DNA of 32,680 bases from a bacterium. Lineage in GTDB: Bacteria; Actinomycetota; Acidimicrobiia; Spongiisociales; ZC4RG35. Below the pieces are notes generated by a model, which did no database searches, was not told where the DNA came from, and was given only the letters and a program-made list of their open reading frames with translations. Shown here in pieces: positions 24,332 through 32,579 of the stretch. The stretch covers positions 1,973 to 34,652 of the forward strand of contig JAHEDH010000021.1 of the NCBI GenBank assembly GCA_024641285.1. The letters run 5' to 3'. A program made the position numbers and the translations under genes. The first letter of the stretch is position 1. Each line of letters begins with the position of its first letter.

Positions 24332-25149
24332 GACCTGAGATGTTGGGCGATTGCGCCCATGCCCCGGTTCGCCTCCGTCCAGGTGCGGCCGAGGATCGCT
24401 CCCCCGTCGACCACCAGATCTACGCCATTGACGAACTTCGACTCATCCGATGCCAGATACACCGCGGCGTCCGCGATGTCGGTCGGCTCACCCACCGCAC
24501 CGGCGGACGAGGCCATCTGTTCGAGGCGCTCGATCCGCGATTCGGCCTCTTCGACCGAGAGTCCCATCGACCGACCGAAGATCGGTGTGGCGATGAAGCC
24601 CGGCGAGATGGCGTTGGTCCTGACGCCCTTCTCGATCGTCTCGGTTGCGACCGACCTGGTGAGATGCGCCACCGCAGCCTTGCATGCCGAGTAGATGTGC
24701 GGCCCGTAGCCGGTGCGGTGCCCGGCGACGCTGGCGTTGTTGATGATCGAACCGCTCCCCTGCTCGTACATGATCGGGGTCACGTACTTCATTCCGAGAT
24801 AGACCGACCGGAACAACAACGCGACCGTGGCGTCGAAGTCGGCCGGATCGATGTTGCGGATACTCCCGCCGACACCCGGCGCGCCCGCATTGTTGAACAT
24901 CGAATCGATCCGCCCGTGCTTGTCGTTGGTGAAGCGGACCGCCGCCTCGATGTCTGCCTCCACCGTCACGTCGGATCGGACGAACGTGGCGGCATCGCCG
25001 AGCCGACCCACGATCTCGGCGCCCTTGTCCTCCTGCCGCCCGGTGAAGACCACCACGGCCCCTTCCTCGACGAAGCGTTCGACGGTTCGTCTCCCGATGC
25101 CGCTGGTCCCACCGGTGATCAGCGCAACGTGTTGATCGAGACGGCCCAT
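24328..25149 (-). CDS. SDR-family oxidoreductase (classical, intact triad)
   Basis: A 273-residue classical short-chain dehydrogenase. Motifs: TGGTSGIG cofactor loop (residues 13-20), NNAG, catalytic Ser in NNASVAG, and Tyr/Lys in YSACK. The region after the second strand (FTGRQEDKG) has a basic residue, hinting at NADP use. ATG 25149 has AGGAG 5 nt upstream; the frame continues upstream without a signal. It ends tail to tail with the pterin dehydratase gene, sharing 4 nt. The substrate is unknown; many such proteins act on hydroxy-acyl, steroid or terpenoid compounds. Confidence 0.9.
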   Translation of the reverse strand: MGRLDQHVALITGGTSGIGRRTVERFVEEGAVVVFTGRQEDKGAEIVGRLGDAATFVRSDVTVEADIEAAVRFTNDKHGRIDSMFNNAGAPGVGGSIRNIDPADFDATVALLFRSVYLGMKYVTPIMYEQGSGSIINNASVAGHRTGYGPHIYSACKAAVAHLTRSVATETIEKGVRTNAISPGFIATPIFGRSMGLSVEEAESRIERLEQMASSAGAVGEPTDIADAAVYLASDESKFVNGVDLVVDGGAILGRTWTEANRGMGAIAQHLRS

Positions 25150-25208
25150 GAGCTCTCCTGGAGGTAGACGTGGAATTCGAGACGGGGGCGAGGCTACCGA
25201 GAGGTGCG

Positions 25209-25236
25209 TTGCCACGACGACCGGTGCGGGTACATT
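25209..25236 (+). promoter_or_regulatory. Sigma-70-type promoter of the SirB1-like gene
   Basis: TTGCCA (25209-25214), a 16-bp spacer and TACATT (25231-25236) form a good -35/-10 pair. Transcription would start near 25243, giving a leader of about 20 nt with GGGGGA ahead of GTG 25264. Confidence 0.6.
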
Positions 25237-25263
25237 GAGGACCTGCCACACTCGGGGGACCGC

Positions 25264-25878
25264 GTGACGAATGCCATCTCACATCGCGCCGCCAGACTCG
25301 CCGACCTCGTCCTCGACGATCGGCTCGACCTGGCCGCCATCGAGATCTCCCGGTTCGCCCGCCCCGACCTCGAGGACGACCTGATCCTCGCCCGACTCGA
25401 CGCGCTGGCCGCCGAGGTCGCCGGCGACACCCACCTCGCGCTCCGTCGGATCATCGGGATCAGGCACGGCATCGGGGGGAACGTCGACGACTACGACAAC
25501 CCGGACAACTCCTATCTCGATCGCGTGCTCGAGACCCGCCGAGGCATCCCGATATCGCTGTCGATCCTCTGGATGGAGGTGGGAAGGAGAGCGGGGCTCG
25601 AAATGCAGGGGGTCGGCCTTCCCGGGCACTTCGTCGTCTACGCCGCCGGCCAGCTCGTCGATCCCTTCCACTACGGCGAGGCGATCGGATTCGACGAAGC
25701 CGCCGCACTCATCGCCAACGCCATCGGCGGAGATCCCCGGCTCGACCGTCGCTGGCTCGAACCGGTCGGCACTGCCGAGATCATCCGCAGGGTCCTGAGA
25801 AACCTGGAGAACGCCTACGCACCCGAGGCTCCCCAGTCGGAGTGGATCTCGGCGTGTCAGGCGGCGTTGCGCGCCTGA
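25264..25878 (+). CDS. SirB1-like transglutaminase-fold protein
   Basis: A 204-residue protein of the SirB1/Transglut_core2 family. The recognisable core is ETRRGIPISLSILWMEVGRRAGLEMQGVGLPGHFVVY, followed by VDPFHYG. His122 and Asp133 match the His/Asp of the transglutaminase fold, but the Cys of true transglutaminases is not seen (ISLSILW), as is usual in this family. GTG 25264 is chosen over an upstream ATG because of GGGGGA and the promoter at 25209-25236. The function is unknown. It ends 4 bp from the stop of convergent era. Confidence 0.85.
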   Translation: MTNAISHRAARLADLVLDDRLDLAAIEISRFARPDLEDDLILARLDALAAEVAGDTHLALRRIIGIRHGIGGNVDDYDNPDNSYLDRVLETRRGIPISLSILWMEVGRRAGLEMQGVGLPGHFVVYAAGQLVDPFHYGEAIGFDEAAALIANAIGGDPRLDRRWLEPVGTAEIIRRVLRNLENAYAPEAPQSEWISACQAALRA

Positions 25879-25882
25879 CCGC

Positions 25883-26770
25883 TCACGAGAAGCCGAGACG
25901 GTCGAGAAGGGACGGGCTCTGTTGCCAGTCGCGTTGAACCGTGACACGCAGATCGAGATGCACCTTGTTGCCGAGCAGGCTCTCGAGCTCGTGGCGGGCC
26001 TCGGTCCCGGCATCCCGCAGCAGCGTTCCACCCTTGCCGATGACGATGCCTTTCTGAGACGATCGCTCCACGATCACCCGGGCCGAGACGGTGACCAGGT
26101 CGTCGGTGGCGTCGATGTCGTCGACCACAACCGCCAACGAATGCGGCAGCTCGTCCCTGAGCCGTTCGAGGAACTTCTCCCGAACGATCTCGGCGATCAG
26201 GATCTCCTCGGGCTGATCGGACTTGACGTCGGCGGGGAAGTACAACGGGCCCTCGGGAAGCCGGGCCACGAGCTCGTCGACGAGCGGCTCGAGATTGGTG
26301 CCTCTGAGGGCGCTCACCGGCACGTACGCATCGAAGTCCCAGCCGCTTGCTTTCACGAGTTGCTCGAGCACGTCGTCACCCCCGGCTTTGTCGACCTTGT
26401 TGACGACGAGAACGACCTTTGCTCCAGACTCCTTGAGACGCTCGCCGATCAGGCGATCGCCGGGACCGATCGGCTGTGTGGCGTCGACCATGAACGCAAC
26501 CGCGTCGGAGTCGGCGAGCGTTCCGTAGACGAGGGTGTTCAGTCGGTTGCCCAACTCGGTGCGCGGTTTGTGGAGTCCGGGTGTGTCCACGAGGACGATC
26601 TGGTAGGACGGCTCACCGTTCTCGTATCCGGTGACTGCGCCGCGGATGACGTTCCTCGTGGTCTGCGGCCGTGTCGAGGTGATCGAGACCTTCTGCCCGA
26701 CGAGCGCGTTGACCAACGTCGACTTGCCCACGTTCGGCCGCCCGACCACCGCGACGAACCCCGACTTCAA
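25883..26770 (-). CDS. era: GTPase Era
   Basis: A 295-residue GTPase that binds the 3' end of 16S rRNA during 30S subunit maturation. G1 is GRPNVGKS (residues 10-17), G3 DTPG and G4 NKVD; the KH RNA-binding domain at the C-terminus carries GIVIGKGGTLLRDAG. TTG 26770 overlaps the corC-like stop by 4 nt (TTGA), with AGGA 6 nt ahead; it is preferred to the far-upstream frame extension, which is antisense-like filler. It is the last gene of the phoH operon, next in function to ybeY, which also acts on 16S rRNA. Confidence 0.96.
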   Translation of the reverse strand: MKSGFVAVVGRPNVGKSTLVNALVGQKVSITSTRPQTTRNVIRGAVTGYENGEPSYQIVLVDTPGLHKPRTELGNRLNTLVYGTLADSDAVAFMVDATQPIGPGDRLIGERLKESGAKVVLVVNKVDKAGGDDVLEQLVKASGWDFDAYVPVSALRGTNLEPLVDELVARLPEGPLYFPADVKSDQPEEILIAEIVREKFLERLRDELPHSLAVVVDDIDATDDLVTVSARVIVERSSQKGIVIGKGGTLLRDAGTEARHELESLLGNKVHLDLRVTVQRDWQQSPSLLDRLGFS

Positions 26771-27957
26771 CTCGCTTCCTCGGCGCCGACGAGGCGCTGG
26801 ACGGTGATCTCGGAGATCCTTCGGCCCTGCACCCGCTCGACGGTGAGAATGAGGTCCCCCAACTCGAACTTCTCCTTCTCGACAGGAACTCTGCCCGCCA
26901 GACCCAGGACGAGGCCTCCGACCGTGTCCCACTCTTCTTCCGGCAACTCGACATCGACCGCCTCGGAGAGGTCGGACACCGACAGCCGGCCGTCCACCCG
27001 CCAACGATCCGAAGAAGTCTGTTCGAGCAGCAGCTCGTCCTCGTCGTATTCGTCGACGATCTCGCCAACGAGCTCCTCCAGGAGATCCTCGATGGTCACG
27101 AGCCCCGCGGTGCCACCGTATTCGTCGACGACTACGGCCATGTGCGACTTCGACGCCTGCATGTCCCTGAGGAGGTCCGAGACCCGCTTGGTCTCTGGCA
27201 CGAAGTCGATCGTCCGCATCACGTTGCGCGCCTTGGCCGGCCGGTCGCTGCCGGCGAGTCGCGGAAGGAGGTCCTTGACGATGATCATCCCGACGACGTC
27301 GTCGAGCGAATCCCCCACCACCGGGATGCGACTGAACCCGAACTCGGCGATGATCCGCAGGAGCTCGGTGAGAGAAGCGTCTGCCTGCACGCTGGTCATG
27401 TCGGTGCGCGGGACCATCACCTCCCGCACGATCGTCTCGGAGAACTCGAGCACCGAGGTGATCAACTCGATCTCCTCCTGGTCTTCGGCGTCGCCGTCAC
27501 CCACCTCGTAGGAGATGCCTCCATCGTCATCGGACATGATCTCCGCGGCGTGCGATCCGACAGTGATGAACAGGCTCAGCAGAAGGGCGAAGCGATAGGC
27601 GAGACGCCGCGGGCTCCGGCGGCCGATCGCTCTCGGCAACAGATCGCCGAAGATCACCAGGACGAGCCCGAGAACGACCAGCGCCACCAGCAGCATCGGA
27701 CCTTCGAGGGACGTTCCCAACGCCCAGGCGGCGGGCAGGGCGGCACCGACCAGCAGGATCGAATGGACGATGTTGATGCTCGGCACGATGACCTGGCGTT
27801 CCTCCAGCAGCTCTGCAACCCGCCGAGCTCCGGGCACGTGCTCGGCGGCGTCGTGGAGCGCGTCGGCCCTCGGCGTCCTGACGAGCGACGCGGCCCCGGA
27901 CCTTGCGAATCCGGCGATGAGGAGGAGGAAGGCGGCGATGATCAGGGCGGGGATCAT
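26767..27957 (-). CDS. CNNM/CorC-type membrane protein with CBS pair (HlyC/CorC family)
   Basis: A 396-residue membrane protein. The N-terminal transmembrane part (to about residue 140) has four hydrophobic stretches (ALIIAAFLLLIAGF, ILLVGAALPAAWALG, MLLVALVVLGLVLVIFG, LAYRFALLLSLFITVG). A paired CBS domain follows (VMVPRTDMTSVQADASL ... MAVVVDEYGGTAGLVTIEDLLEELVGEI), then the C-terminal CorC_HlyC domain. Relatives export or regulate Mg2+, and the CBS pair usually binds ATP/Mg. ATG 27957 overlaps the ybeY stop (ATGA) and follows GGGAGA, so the GTG four codons earlier is not chosen. Located between ybeY and era, the common arrangement. Confidence 0.92.
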   Translation of the reverse strand: MIPALIIAAFLLLIAGFARSGAASLVRTPRADALHDAAEHVPGARRVAELLEERQVIVPSINIVHSILLVGAALPAAWALGTSLEGPMLLVALVVLGLVLVIFGDLLPRAIGRRSPRRLAYRFALLLSLFITVGSHAAEIMSDDDGGISYEVGDGDAEDQEEIELITSVLEFSETIVREVMVPRTDMTSVQADASLTELLRIIAEFGFSRIPVVGDSLDDVVGMIIVKDLLPRLAGSDRPAKARNVMRTIDFVPETKRVSDLLRDMQASKSHMAVVVDEYGGTAGLVTIEDLLEELVGEIVDEYDEDELLLEQTSSDRWRVDGRLSVSDLSEAVDVELPEEEWDTVGGLVLGLAGRVPVEKEKFELGDLILTVERVQGRRISEITVQRLVGAEEAS

Positions 27958-28445
27958 CTTCTCTCCCACCCGTGGCGTTCGAGAATCCTGGCTTCGATCG
28001 CTTCCATGACATCGGCGCTGGCGTCGTCGGTGTGGTCGTAGCCGATCAGATGGAGCACGCCGTGCACCGCCATCAACGCCAACTCGGACTCGGCATCGAA
28101 GCCGTTGCGGGCGGCGCGCTCGAACACGATGTCCGGGGAGATGAAGACATCACCGAGCATCAGGGGTGGACCGTCGTCGGCGATGCCGGGGATCGAGCCC
28201 GGCGAGAGCTGCTCGACGGGAAACGAGAGCACGTCGGTGGGCTCTGCCCGCCCGAAAGCCTCGGAGTTGCGGTCGGTCATGACTCCGATGTCGACGGTGT
28301 GCACCGTCACCTCGGTGCGGTCGGGCAATCCCTGATCGGCAAGTACGTCGCGCACCAGGGCGTCGAGCTTTCCCGAGATGCGCGTCGGATGATCGTCGAG
28401 GATGGTCACTTCGTGACCACTGGTACTTCGGGGGTTCGTTCTCAA
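27954..28445 (-). CDS. ybeY: Endoribonuclease YbeY
   Basis: A 163-residue zinc-dependent RNase involved in 16S rRNA 3'-end maturation and ribosome quality control. The metal motif H-x3-H-x5-H is His128, His132 and His138 (HGVLHLIGYDH); the conserved segment PTDVLSFP is at 69-76. TTG 28445 is inferred from its 4-nt overlap with the upstream stop (TTGA) and an AGG just ahead; an internal GTG 12 codons later lacks any ribosome site. Part of the tightly coupled phoH-era operon. Confidence 0.95.
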   Translation of the reverse strand: MRTNPRSTSGHEVTILDDHPTRISGKLDALVRDVLADQGLPDRTEVTVHTVDIGVMTDRNSEAFGRAEPTDVLSFPVEQLSPGSIPGIADDGPPLMLGDVFISPDIVFERAARNGFDAESELALMAVHGVLHLIGYDHTDDASADVMEAIEARILERHGWERR

Positions 28446-31033
28446 GAGCCTGGGAAGTTCGGGTACGGGATGCGCTGATGGTAGTGGCCGACGAGTGCCT
28501 CGATGAAGGCTCCCTTGACTTGCGTCAACTCCCCGAGCGTGAGATCACACGCTCCGAGCTGCCCATCGGAGACCTTCTCGTCGACGATTCGGTTCACGAC
28601 CTTCTCGATTCCCTCCGGTGTCGGTTCCTCGTCACCAAACACGGCCCGACATGCGCCCTCGACGGAGTCGGCCATCATCACGATGGCCATCTCCCGGCTC
28701 TTCGGCTTGTGGCCGGCGTGGCGGTAGTCGTTGACGTCCACGTTCTCGTCGCCGTACTGCTGTCTGGCCTTCTCGTAGAAGAACCGCATGATGGCATCGC
28801 CGTGGTGGGCGAGGATCCCCTCCGACACCTCGGACGGGATCTTGTGTTTCTCCGCCAGGGCGATGCCGTCGATGACGTGGCTCCGGATGATCTGCGCCGA
28901 CTGCTCGGGCGGGAGCTCGTCATGGGGGTTCACCGAACCGAACTGGTTCTCGATGAAGTACATGGGGTTCTCCGTCTTGCCGAGGTCGTGGTAATACGCC
29001 GCGGCCCGCGCCAGCAGGTTGTTGGCGCCGATCGCCCTGGCTGCGGCGTCGGCCAGGGTTCCCACCATGAGCGAGTGGTTGAACGTGCCGAAGGCCTTCT
29101 CCTGGAGGATCTGCAGCGCCTCGTGGTTGCGATCGGTCAGCTCGAGCAGACGCAGCGTCGTCGTGATGTCGAAGGCTGATTCGAAGAAGGGCATGATCGA
29201 CAGGGCGACCAGTGAGGCGACGAGTCCCGTCCCGAACGCCCAGGCCATCGGGATGCCGACGTTGGTCCACGCATCGGCGAACGTGTCGAGGGTGGACTGC
29301 GCCGGGAAGAACATCCAGGCGACCGTGCCACCGATCAGACCGGACGCGAACGCCGACGTGACCACCGAGTTCCGGAAGGCTCGCCGACTCGAGACGCGCG
29401 ACACGAACCCGATCGGCGCCAGTGTCGCCAACAGGGCGTACACGGTGACGCCGGTGTCTCGAGTGCCGATGGCGGCGAGCACCCCGAGCGCGAGGGCCAT
29501 GATCGTGCCCATGCGGTTGTCGAACAGCACGGCGGCGAGATAGCCGAAGGCGACGGCCGGGAGGATGAACCACGAGGTCTGCTCCTCGAACTCGGACGCC
29601 AACCGGACTGAAGCGGCACCGAGCACGATCAGCAGGCCGAGCAACGCAACCATCCGGGGAGCGTGCCAGAACTGGCTACGGAACCGCGAGAGGTAGTAGG
29701 CGAGGATCCCGATGAGAACCATGAGCATCAGCGCGGCCGACGGCGCACGAACGGGAAGGGCATTTCCGGGCCCGACCTGGGAGATGGCGTCGATGGCGAA
29801 CTGCGTGAGCGGATCGCCTTCTTCGACGATCACCTGGCCGACGCTGAACCGCTCCTCGAAGAGGGCCGGATCGACCTCGGCCCTGGCTGCCTGGCGGGCT
29901 TCGGACGTGAGCTGCTCGTCGGTTTCGGTGTTGACCACGAGGAATGAGGCAACGAGATCCGCAACGGCCTGCCGGGCCGGCTCGTCGATGACGCCGTCGA
30001 CGAATACCAGGGGCGGGCTCTGGTAGATCTCGGCCTGCACCGTCGCCAGTTCGTCCGGGTTGTTGATGCGCTGACCGAACTGGATGCCGATCGAACCGAG
30101 TGTCTCTTCCAGCAGTTGGGGCAGCACCGATTGGATGCCCAGGAGCCGCCGCTTGACGTCGTTGGTGGCGATCCTCACGAGCGTGCCGGCCGTGTCCGGC
30201 TGCAACGTCGGGTACGCCGACACGAGTGACTGGGTCTGCTGTTCCATCGTGCGGAACCGAGGACCGATTCCGATCGCCTGGGCTTCGCATTCTTGCCCCG
30301 CGGCGCATTCGATCACCTGGACGGGTGCGGCCGTCGTGATCGTCACGTTGTCGGGAATGCCCGAATCCGTGGGATCCAGCCCGACCTCCCACAAGCCGGG
30401 GGGAACCTCGAAGCTGAAAGCGCCGGCGGAGTCGGTGTTCGACCTGACGACGGTGCCGTCGGCCTCGGACACCGCCACCCACGTCAGCCCTTCGAACGGG
30501 CGATCACCCAGCGGGCTCCCGTCAGGCTCGGTGAAGATGCCATCGGCATCGGTGTCGAGGTACACGAAACCGACGATGCGAACCAGTTCTGCCGGGATCG
30601 GCTCGGTGGTCGAGGTCGGCGCCGTGGTGTCCGTCCCGTCGGTGGACGACGTCGTGGTGGCTTCCGTCGTCGAGGTGGTCGTGGTCCCCAGCTGGGGATC
30701 GACGTCCGCACTCGGCACCGGAACCAGTTGCTCTTCGATGACGCCGGATGTCACCTGTCGGAACAGGTCACCGATCCGGGTGATGATGGCTTCCTCGGTC
30801 TCCGTGTCCCGACGCAGAACCGGCGGAATCGCCTCGGCAGCGTCATTCTGGGCCCCCTCGAAGGAAGCCTGGTTGAGCACGGTGTCCTCGCGGGTCGACC
30901 GGTATGTCTGATCGGCGATGGCCCCGGCGGTCAGTTCCGACCCGGAATCCTCGGTTCCGGCGACGAGTGCGACCCAGGACAGGGCGACGGTGACCACGAG
31001 GATGGCGAACTTGACGATGTTCTCGCTCTTCAC
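28442..31033 (-). CDS. pgpH: PgpH-like 7TM-HD phosphodiesterase with SdrD/Cna-B-like insertion
   Basis: An 863-residue membrane enzyme. Residues 7-25 form a first helix and about 26-410 an extracellular 7TMR-HDED-type sensor. About seven helices lie at 433-615, and a cytoplasmic HD domain follows with His653 (NHSLMV), His682-Asp683 (YYHDLGK), His719, His743/744 (AHHGD) and Asp789. Known relatives hydrolyse c-di-AMP. The sensor is split by an insertion: a Thr/Ser/Glu linker (residues 117-145), then a beta domain (150-257) like SdrD/Cna-B repeats, with a Ca-loop DTDADGIFTE (160-169), DGTVVRSNTDSAGAFSFEVPPG and two Cys (243, 249). GTG 31033 overlaps the phoH stop (GTGA). Usual PgpH proteins are about 700 aa, so the extra length fits the insert. 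Confidence 0.93.
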   Translation of the reverse strand: MKSENIVKFAILVVTVALSWVALVAGTEDSGSELTAGAIADQTYRSTREDTVLNQASFEGAQNDAAEAIPPVLRRDTETEEAIITRIGDLFRQVTSGVIEEQLVPVPSADVDPQLGTTTTSTTEATTTSSTDGTDTTAPTSTTEPIPAELVRIVGFVYLDTDADGIFTEPDGSPLGDRPFEGLTWVAVSEADGTVVRSNTDSAGAFSFEVPPGLWEVGLDPTDSGIPDNVTITTAAPVQVIECAAGQECEAQAIGIGPRFRTMEQQTQSLVSAYPTLQPDTAGTLVRIATNDVKRRLLGIQSVLPQLLEETLGSIGIQFGQRINNPDELATVQAEIYQSPPLVFVDGVIDEPARQAVADLVASFLVVNTETDEQLTSEARQAARAEVDPALFEERFSVGQVIVEEGDPLTQFAIDAISQVGPGNALPVRAPSAALMLMVLIGILAYYLSRFRSQFWHAPRMVALLGLLIVLGAASVRLASEFEEQTSWFILPAVAFGYLAAVLFDNRMGTIMALALGVLAAIGTRDTGVTVYALLATLAPIGFVSRVSSRRAFRNSVVTSAFASGLIGGTVAWMFFPAQSTLDTFADAWTNVGIPMAWAFGTGLVASLVALSIMPFFESAFDITTTLRLLELTDRNHEALQILQEKAFGTFNHSLMVGTLADAAARAIGANNLLARAAAYYHDLGKTENPMYFIENQFGSVNPHDELPPEQSAQIIRSHVIDGIALAEKHKIPSEVSEGILAHHGDAIMRFFYEKARQQYGDENVDVNDYRHAGHKPKSREMAIVMMADSVEGACRAVFGDEEPTPEGIEKVVNRIVDEKVSDGQLGACDLTLGELTQVKGAFIEALVGHYHQRIPYPNFPGS

Positions 31034-32019
31034 GGTCGCTTCTCCCCCCTGCGGGCTTCGCCCTCGTCGTGGCGCTGGTACGCCTCGACGATTGCGGCCA
31101 CGATACGGTGCCTGACCACGTCGCGGGCGGATAGCTGCACGAAAGCCACCCCGGGGATGCCTTCGAGGATCTCGCGAACGACGCTCAGCCCCGAGCGGTG
31201 CTGCGTCGGGAGGTCGGTCTGGGTGATGTCTCCGGTGATGATCATCTTCGAGTTGAAGCCGAGCCGAGTGAGGAACATCTTCATCTGCTCCGGCGAGGTG
31301 TTCTGGGCCTCATCGAGTATCACACACGCGTCGTTCAAGGTCCGGCCCCTCATGTATGCGAGCGGCGCGATCTCGATCGTCCCCCGGTCCATCAGCGCAG
31401 CCGTCTCATCAGGCCCGAGCATGTCCCACAGGGCGTCGTACAGCGGGCGGAGATAGGGGTCGATCTTCTGGGTGAGGTCTCCGGGAAGGAATCCGAGTCG
31501 CTCACCCGCCTCGACCGCAGGTCGGGTCAAGAGGATCCGCTTGACGGTGCCGGAGGTGAGTGCTTCGACGGCTGCCGCCATGGCGAGGTAGGTCTTGCCG
31601 GTGCCGGCCGGCCCGATCCCGAACGTGAGCGTGTTGTCCCGGATCGCCTTCATGTAGAACTGCTGGTTGGGCGTCTTCGCTCGCACGACCTTGCCGCGGC
31701 CGACCGTGATGCCTTCGGTGAGCACACCGGACGGCGACGGGACCCGATCGCGGACCATCTGGACCACCGAGTCCACCCTGCCCTCGGCGAGGCTCTCACC
31801 CTCCTGAACGAGGATCAGCAACTCGTTGAGCACCGTCTCGACGGCCTCGGCGGCCTCGTCGGGACCGGCGAGCGAGATCTCGTTGCCACGCGCCACGACC
31901 CGCACGTCGGGGAACGAAGCCTCGAGCGTGCGGAGATGGACGTCTCCGGGGCCGACGAGGTCGGCCATCAGGTGATTGGACGGGACGCGAAGAATGCGGG
32001 AAGTGGTGTCGGCAGTCAC
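31030..32019 (-). CDS. phoH: PhoH-like ATPase
   Basis: A 329-residue PhoH-family P-loop ATPase. The N-terminal segment (VPSNHLMADLVGPGDVHLRTLEASFPDVRVVARGNEI) is the usual PhoH1 lead-in, followed by Walker A GPAGTGKT (136-143) and Walker B VILDEAQ (233-239). The family is linked to RNA metabolism and phosphate-stress genes and often precedes ybeY. GTG 32019 is placed by homology; it has no ribosome site, and a terminator-like hairpin with a T-rich tail abuts it (32020-32042). The stop overlaps the next start by 4 nt. Confidence 0.93.
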   Translation of the reverse strand: MTADTTSRILRVPSNHLMADLVGPGDVHLRTLEASFPDVRVVARGNEISLAGPDEAAEAVETVLNELLILVQEGESLAEGRVDSVVQMVRDRVPSPSGVLTEGITVGRGKVVRAKTPNQQFYMKAIRDNTLTFGIGPAGTGKTYLAMAAAVEALTSGTVKRILLTRPAVEAGERLGFLPGDLTQKIDPYLRPLYDALWDMLGPDETAALMDRGTIEIAPLAYMRGRTLNDACVILDEAQNTSPEQMKMFLTRLGFNSKMIITGDITQTDLPTQHRSGLSVVREILEGIPGVAFVQLSARDVVRHRIVAAIVEAYQRHDEGEARRGEKRP

Positions 32020-32054
32020 AAAGAGAAAGGCCCGGTCGGGCCGGTCTCACTATA
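32020..32054 (-). terminator. Terminator-like hairpin abutting the phoH start, with a -10-like box
   Basis: On the minus strand, GGCCC-GACC-GGGCC (32029-32042) is followed by TTTCTCTTT and directly by the phoH GTG. A -10-like TATAGT (32049-32054) lies just upstream of the stem. It could terminate the bldD transcript and/or act as an attenuator in the phoH leader. No -35 is evident. Confidence 0.55.
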
Positions 32055-32080
32055 CCTCAACTCGGGGCGAATCGGCCAGA

Positions 32081-32515
32081 TCAGCCCTCTTCGAACACTG
32101 CCTGGGGTTGTTCGATCTGGTCGGAGATGAACGAGTTGAGGATGTGGAGGTCGGACTGACGAACCGCCATTCCGAGGCCTCCGGGGTCCTTGCGCATCAC
32201 CTGGATGGCGTTGAGGAAGCGCTCCATGGCGTTGGCCTGATCGACAGACAGGTTCTCCGCCTGGCTGAGATCGATCACGAGCGGCTTGTCGGACCCGTCG
32301 TAGGGAGCGGGAAGCAACGAGCCGGCCGGCACCTCGTACAGATCGGCCAGCTTGCAGAGACGATGGGCGGAGACACTGCGCTCGCCACGCTCGTAGGCAC
32401 CCATGACCGAGGCCTTGAAATCGCCATCGGTCATGTCCTCGACTTCGAGGAGTGACCAACCTCGCGACTTCCTGGCTTCCCGGAGTCGTTGTCCAAGTTC
32501 AGCGTTGAATTGCAT
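32081..32515 (-). CDS. bldD: BldD-like XRE-family developmental regulator with c-di-GMP motif
   Basis: A 144-residue DNA-binding protein similar along its length to Streptomyces BldD. Residues 5-68 are the XRE helix-turn-helix (LGQRLREARKSRGWSLLEVE, then VMGAYERGERSVSAHRLCKLADLYEVP). The C-terminal domain (about 78-131) keeps the c-di-GMP-binding signature RxD-X8-RxxD as Arg108-Lys-Asp110, eight residues, Arg119-Gln-Ser-Asp122. In Streptomyces a tetramer of c-di-GMP locks BldD into a repressor dimer. ATG 32515 is preceded by GAGGG. It lies 64 bp after rsmE and 61 bp before phoH, and probably regulates itself or its neighbours (inference). Confidence 0.9.
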   Translation of the reverse strand: MQFNAELGQRLREARKSRGWSLLEVEDMTDGDFKASVMGAYERGERSVSAHRLCKLADLYEVPAGSLLPAPYDGSDKPLVIDLSQAENLSVDQANAMERFLNAIQVMRKDPGGLGMAVRQSDLHILNSFISDQIEQPQAVFEEG

Positions 32516-32555
32516 GTGTGATTGCCCTCTTTTGCCCGTTGCCCAACGACAACTT

Positions 32556-32570
32556 ACCACGGAGAGTGGT
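32556..32570. promoter_or_regulatory. Short dyad upstream of the bldD-like gene
   Basis: accac-ggaga-gtggt is a 5-bp dyad between the rsmE stop and the bldD-like start. A possible operator for autoregulation, but it is short and unproven. Confidence 0.3.
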
Positions 32571-32579
32571 CGGATACCA

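Noticed and set aside
30590-30690. Short-period repeat as a microsatellite or CRISPR-like array
   Set aside because: It encodes the Thr/Ser-rich linker of the PgpH-like protein in frame; there are no regular spacers or repeats.
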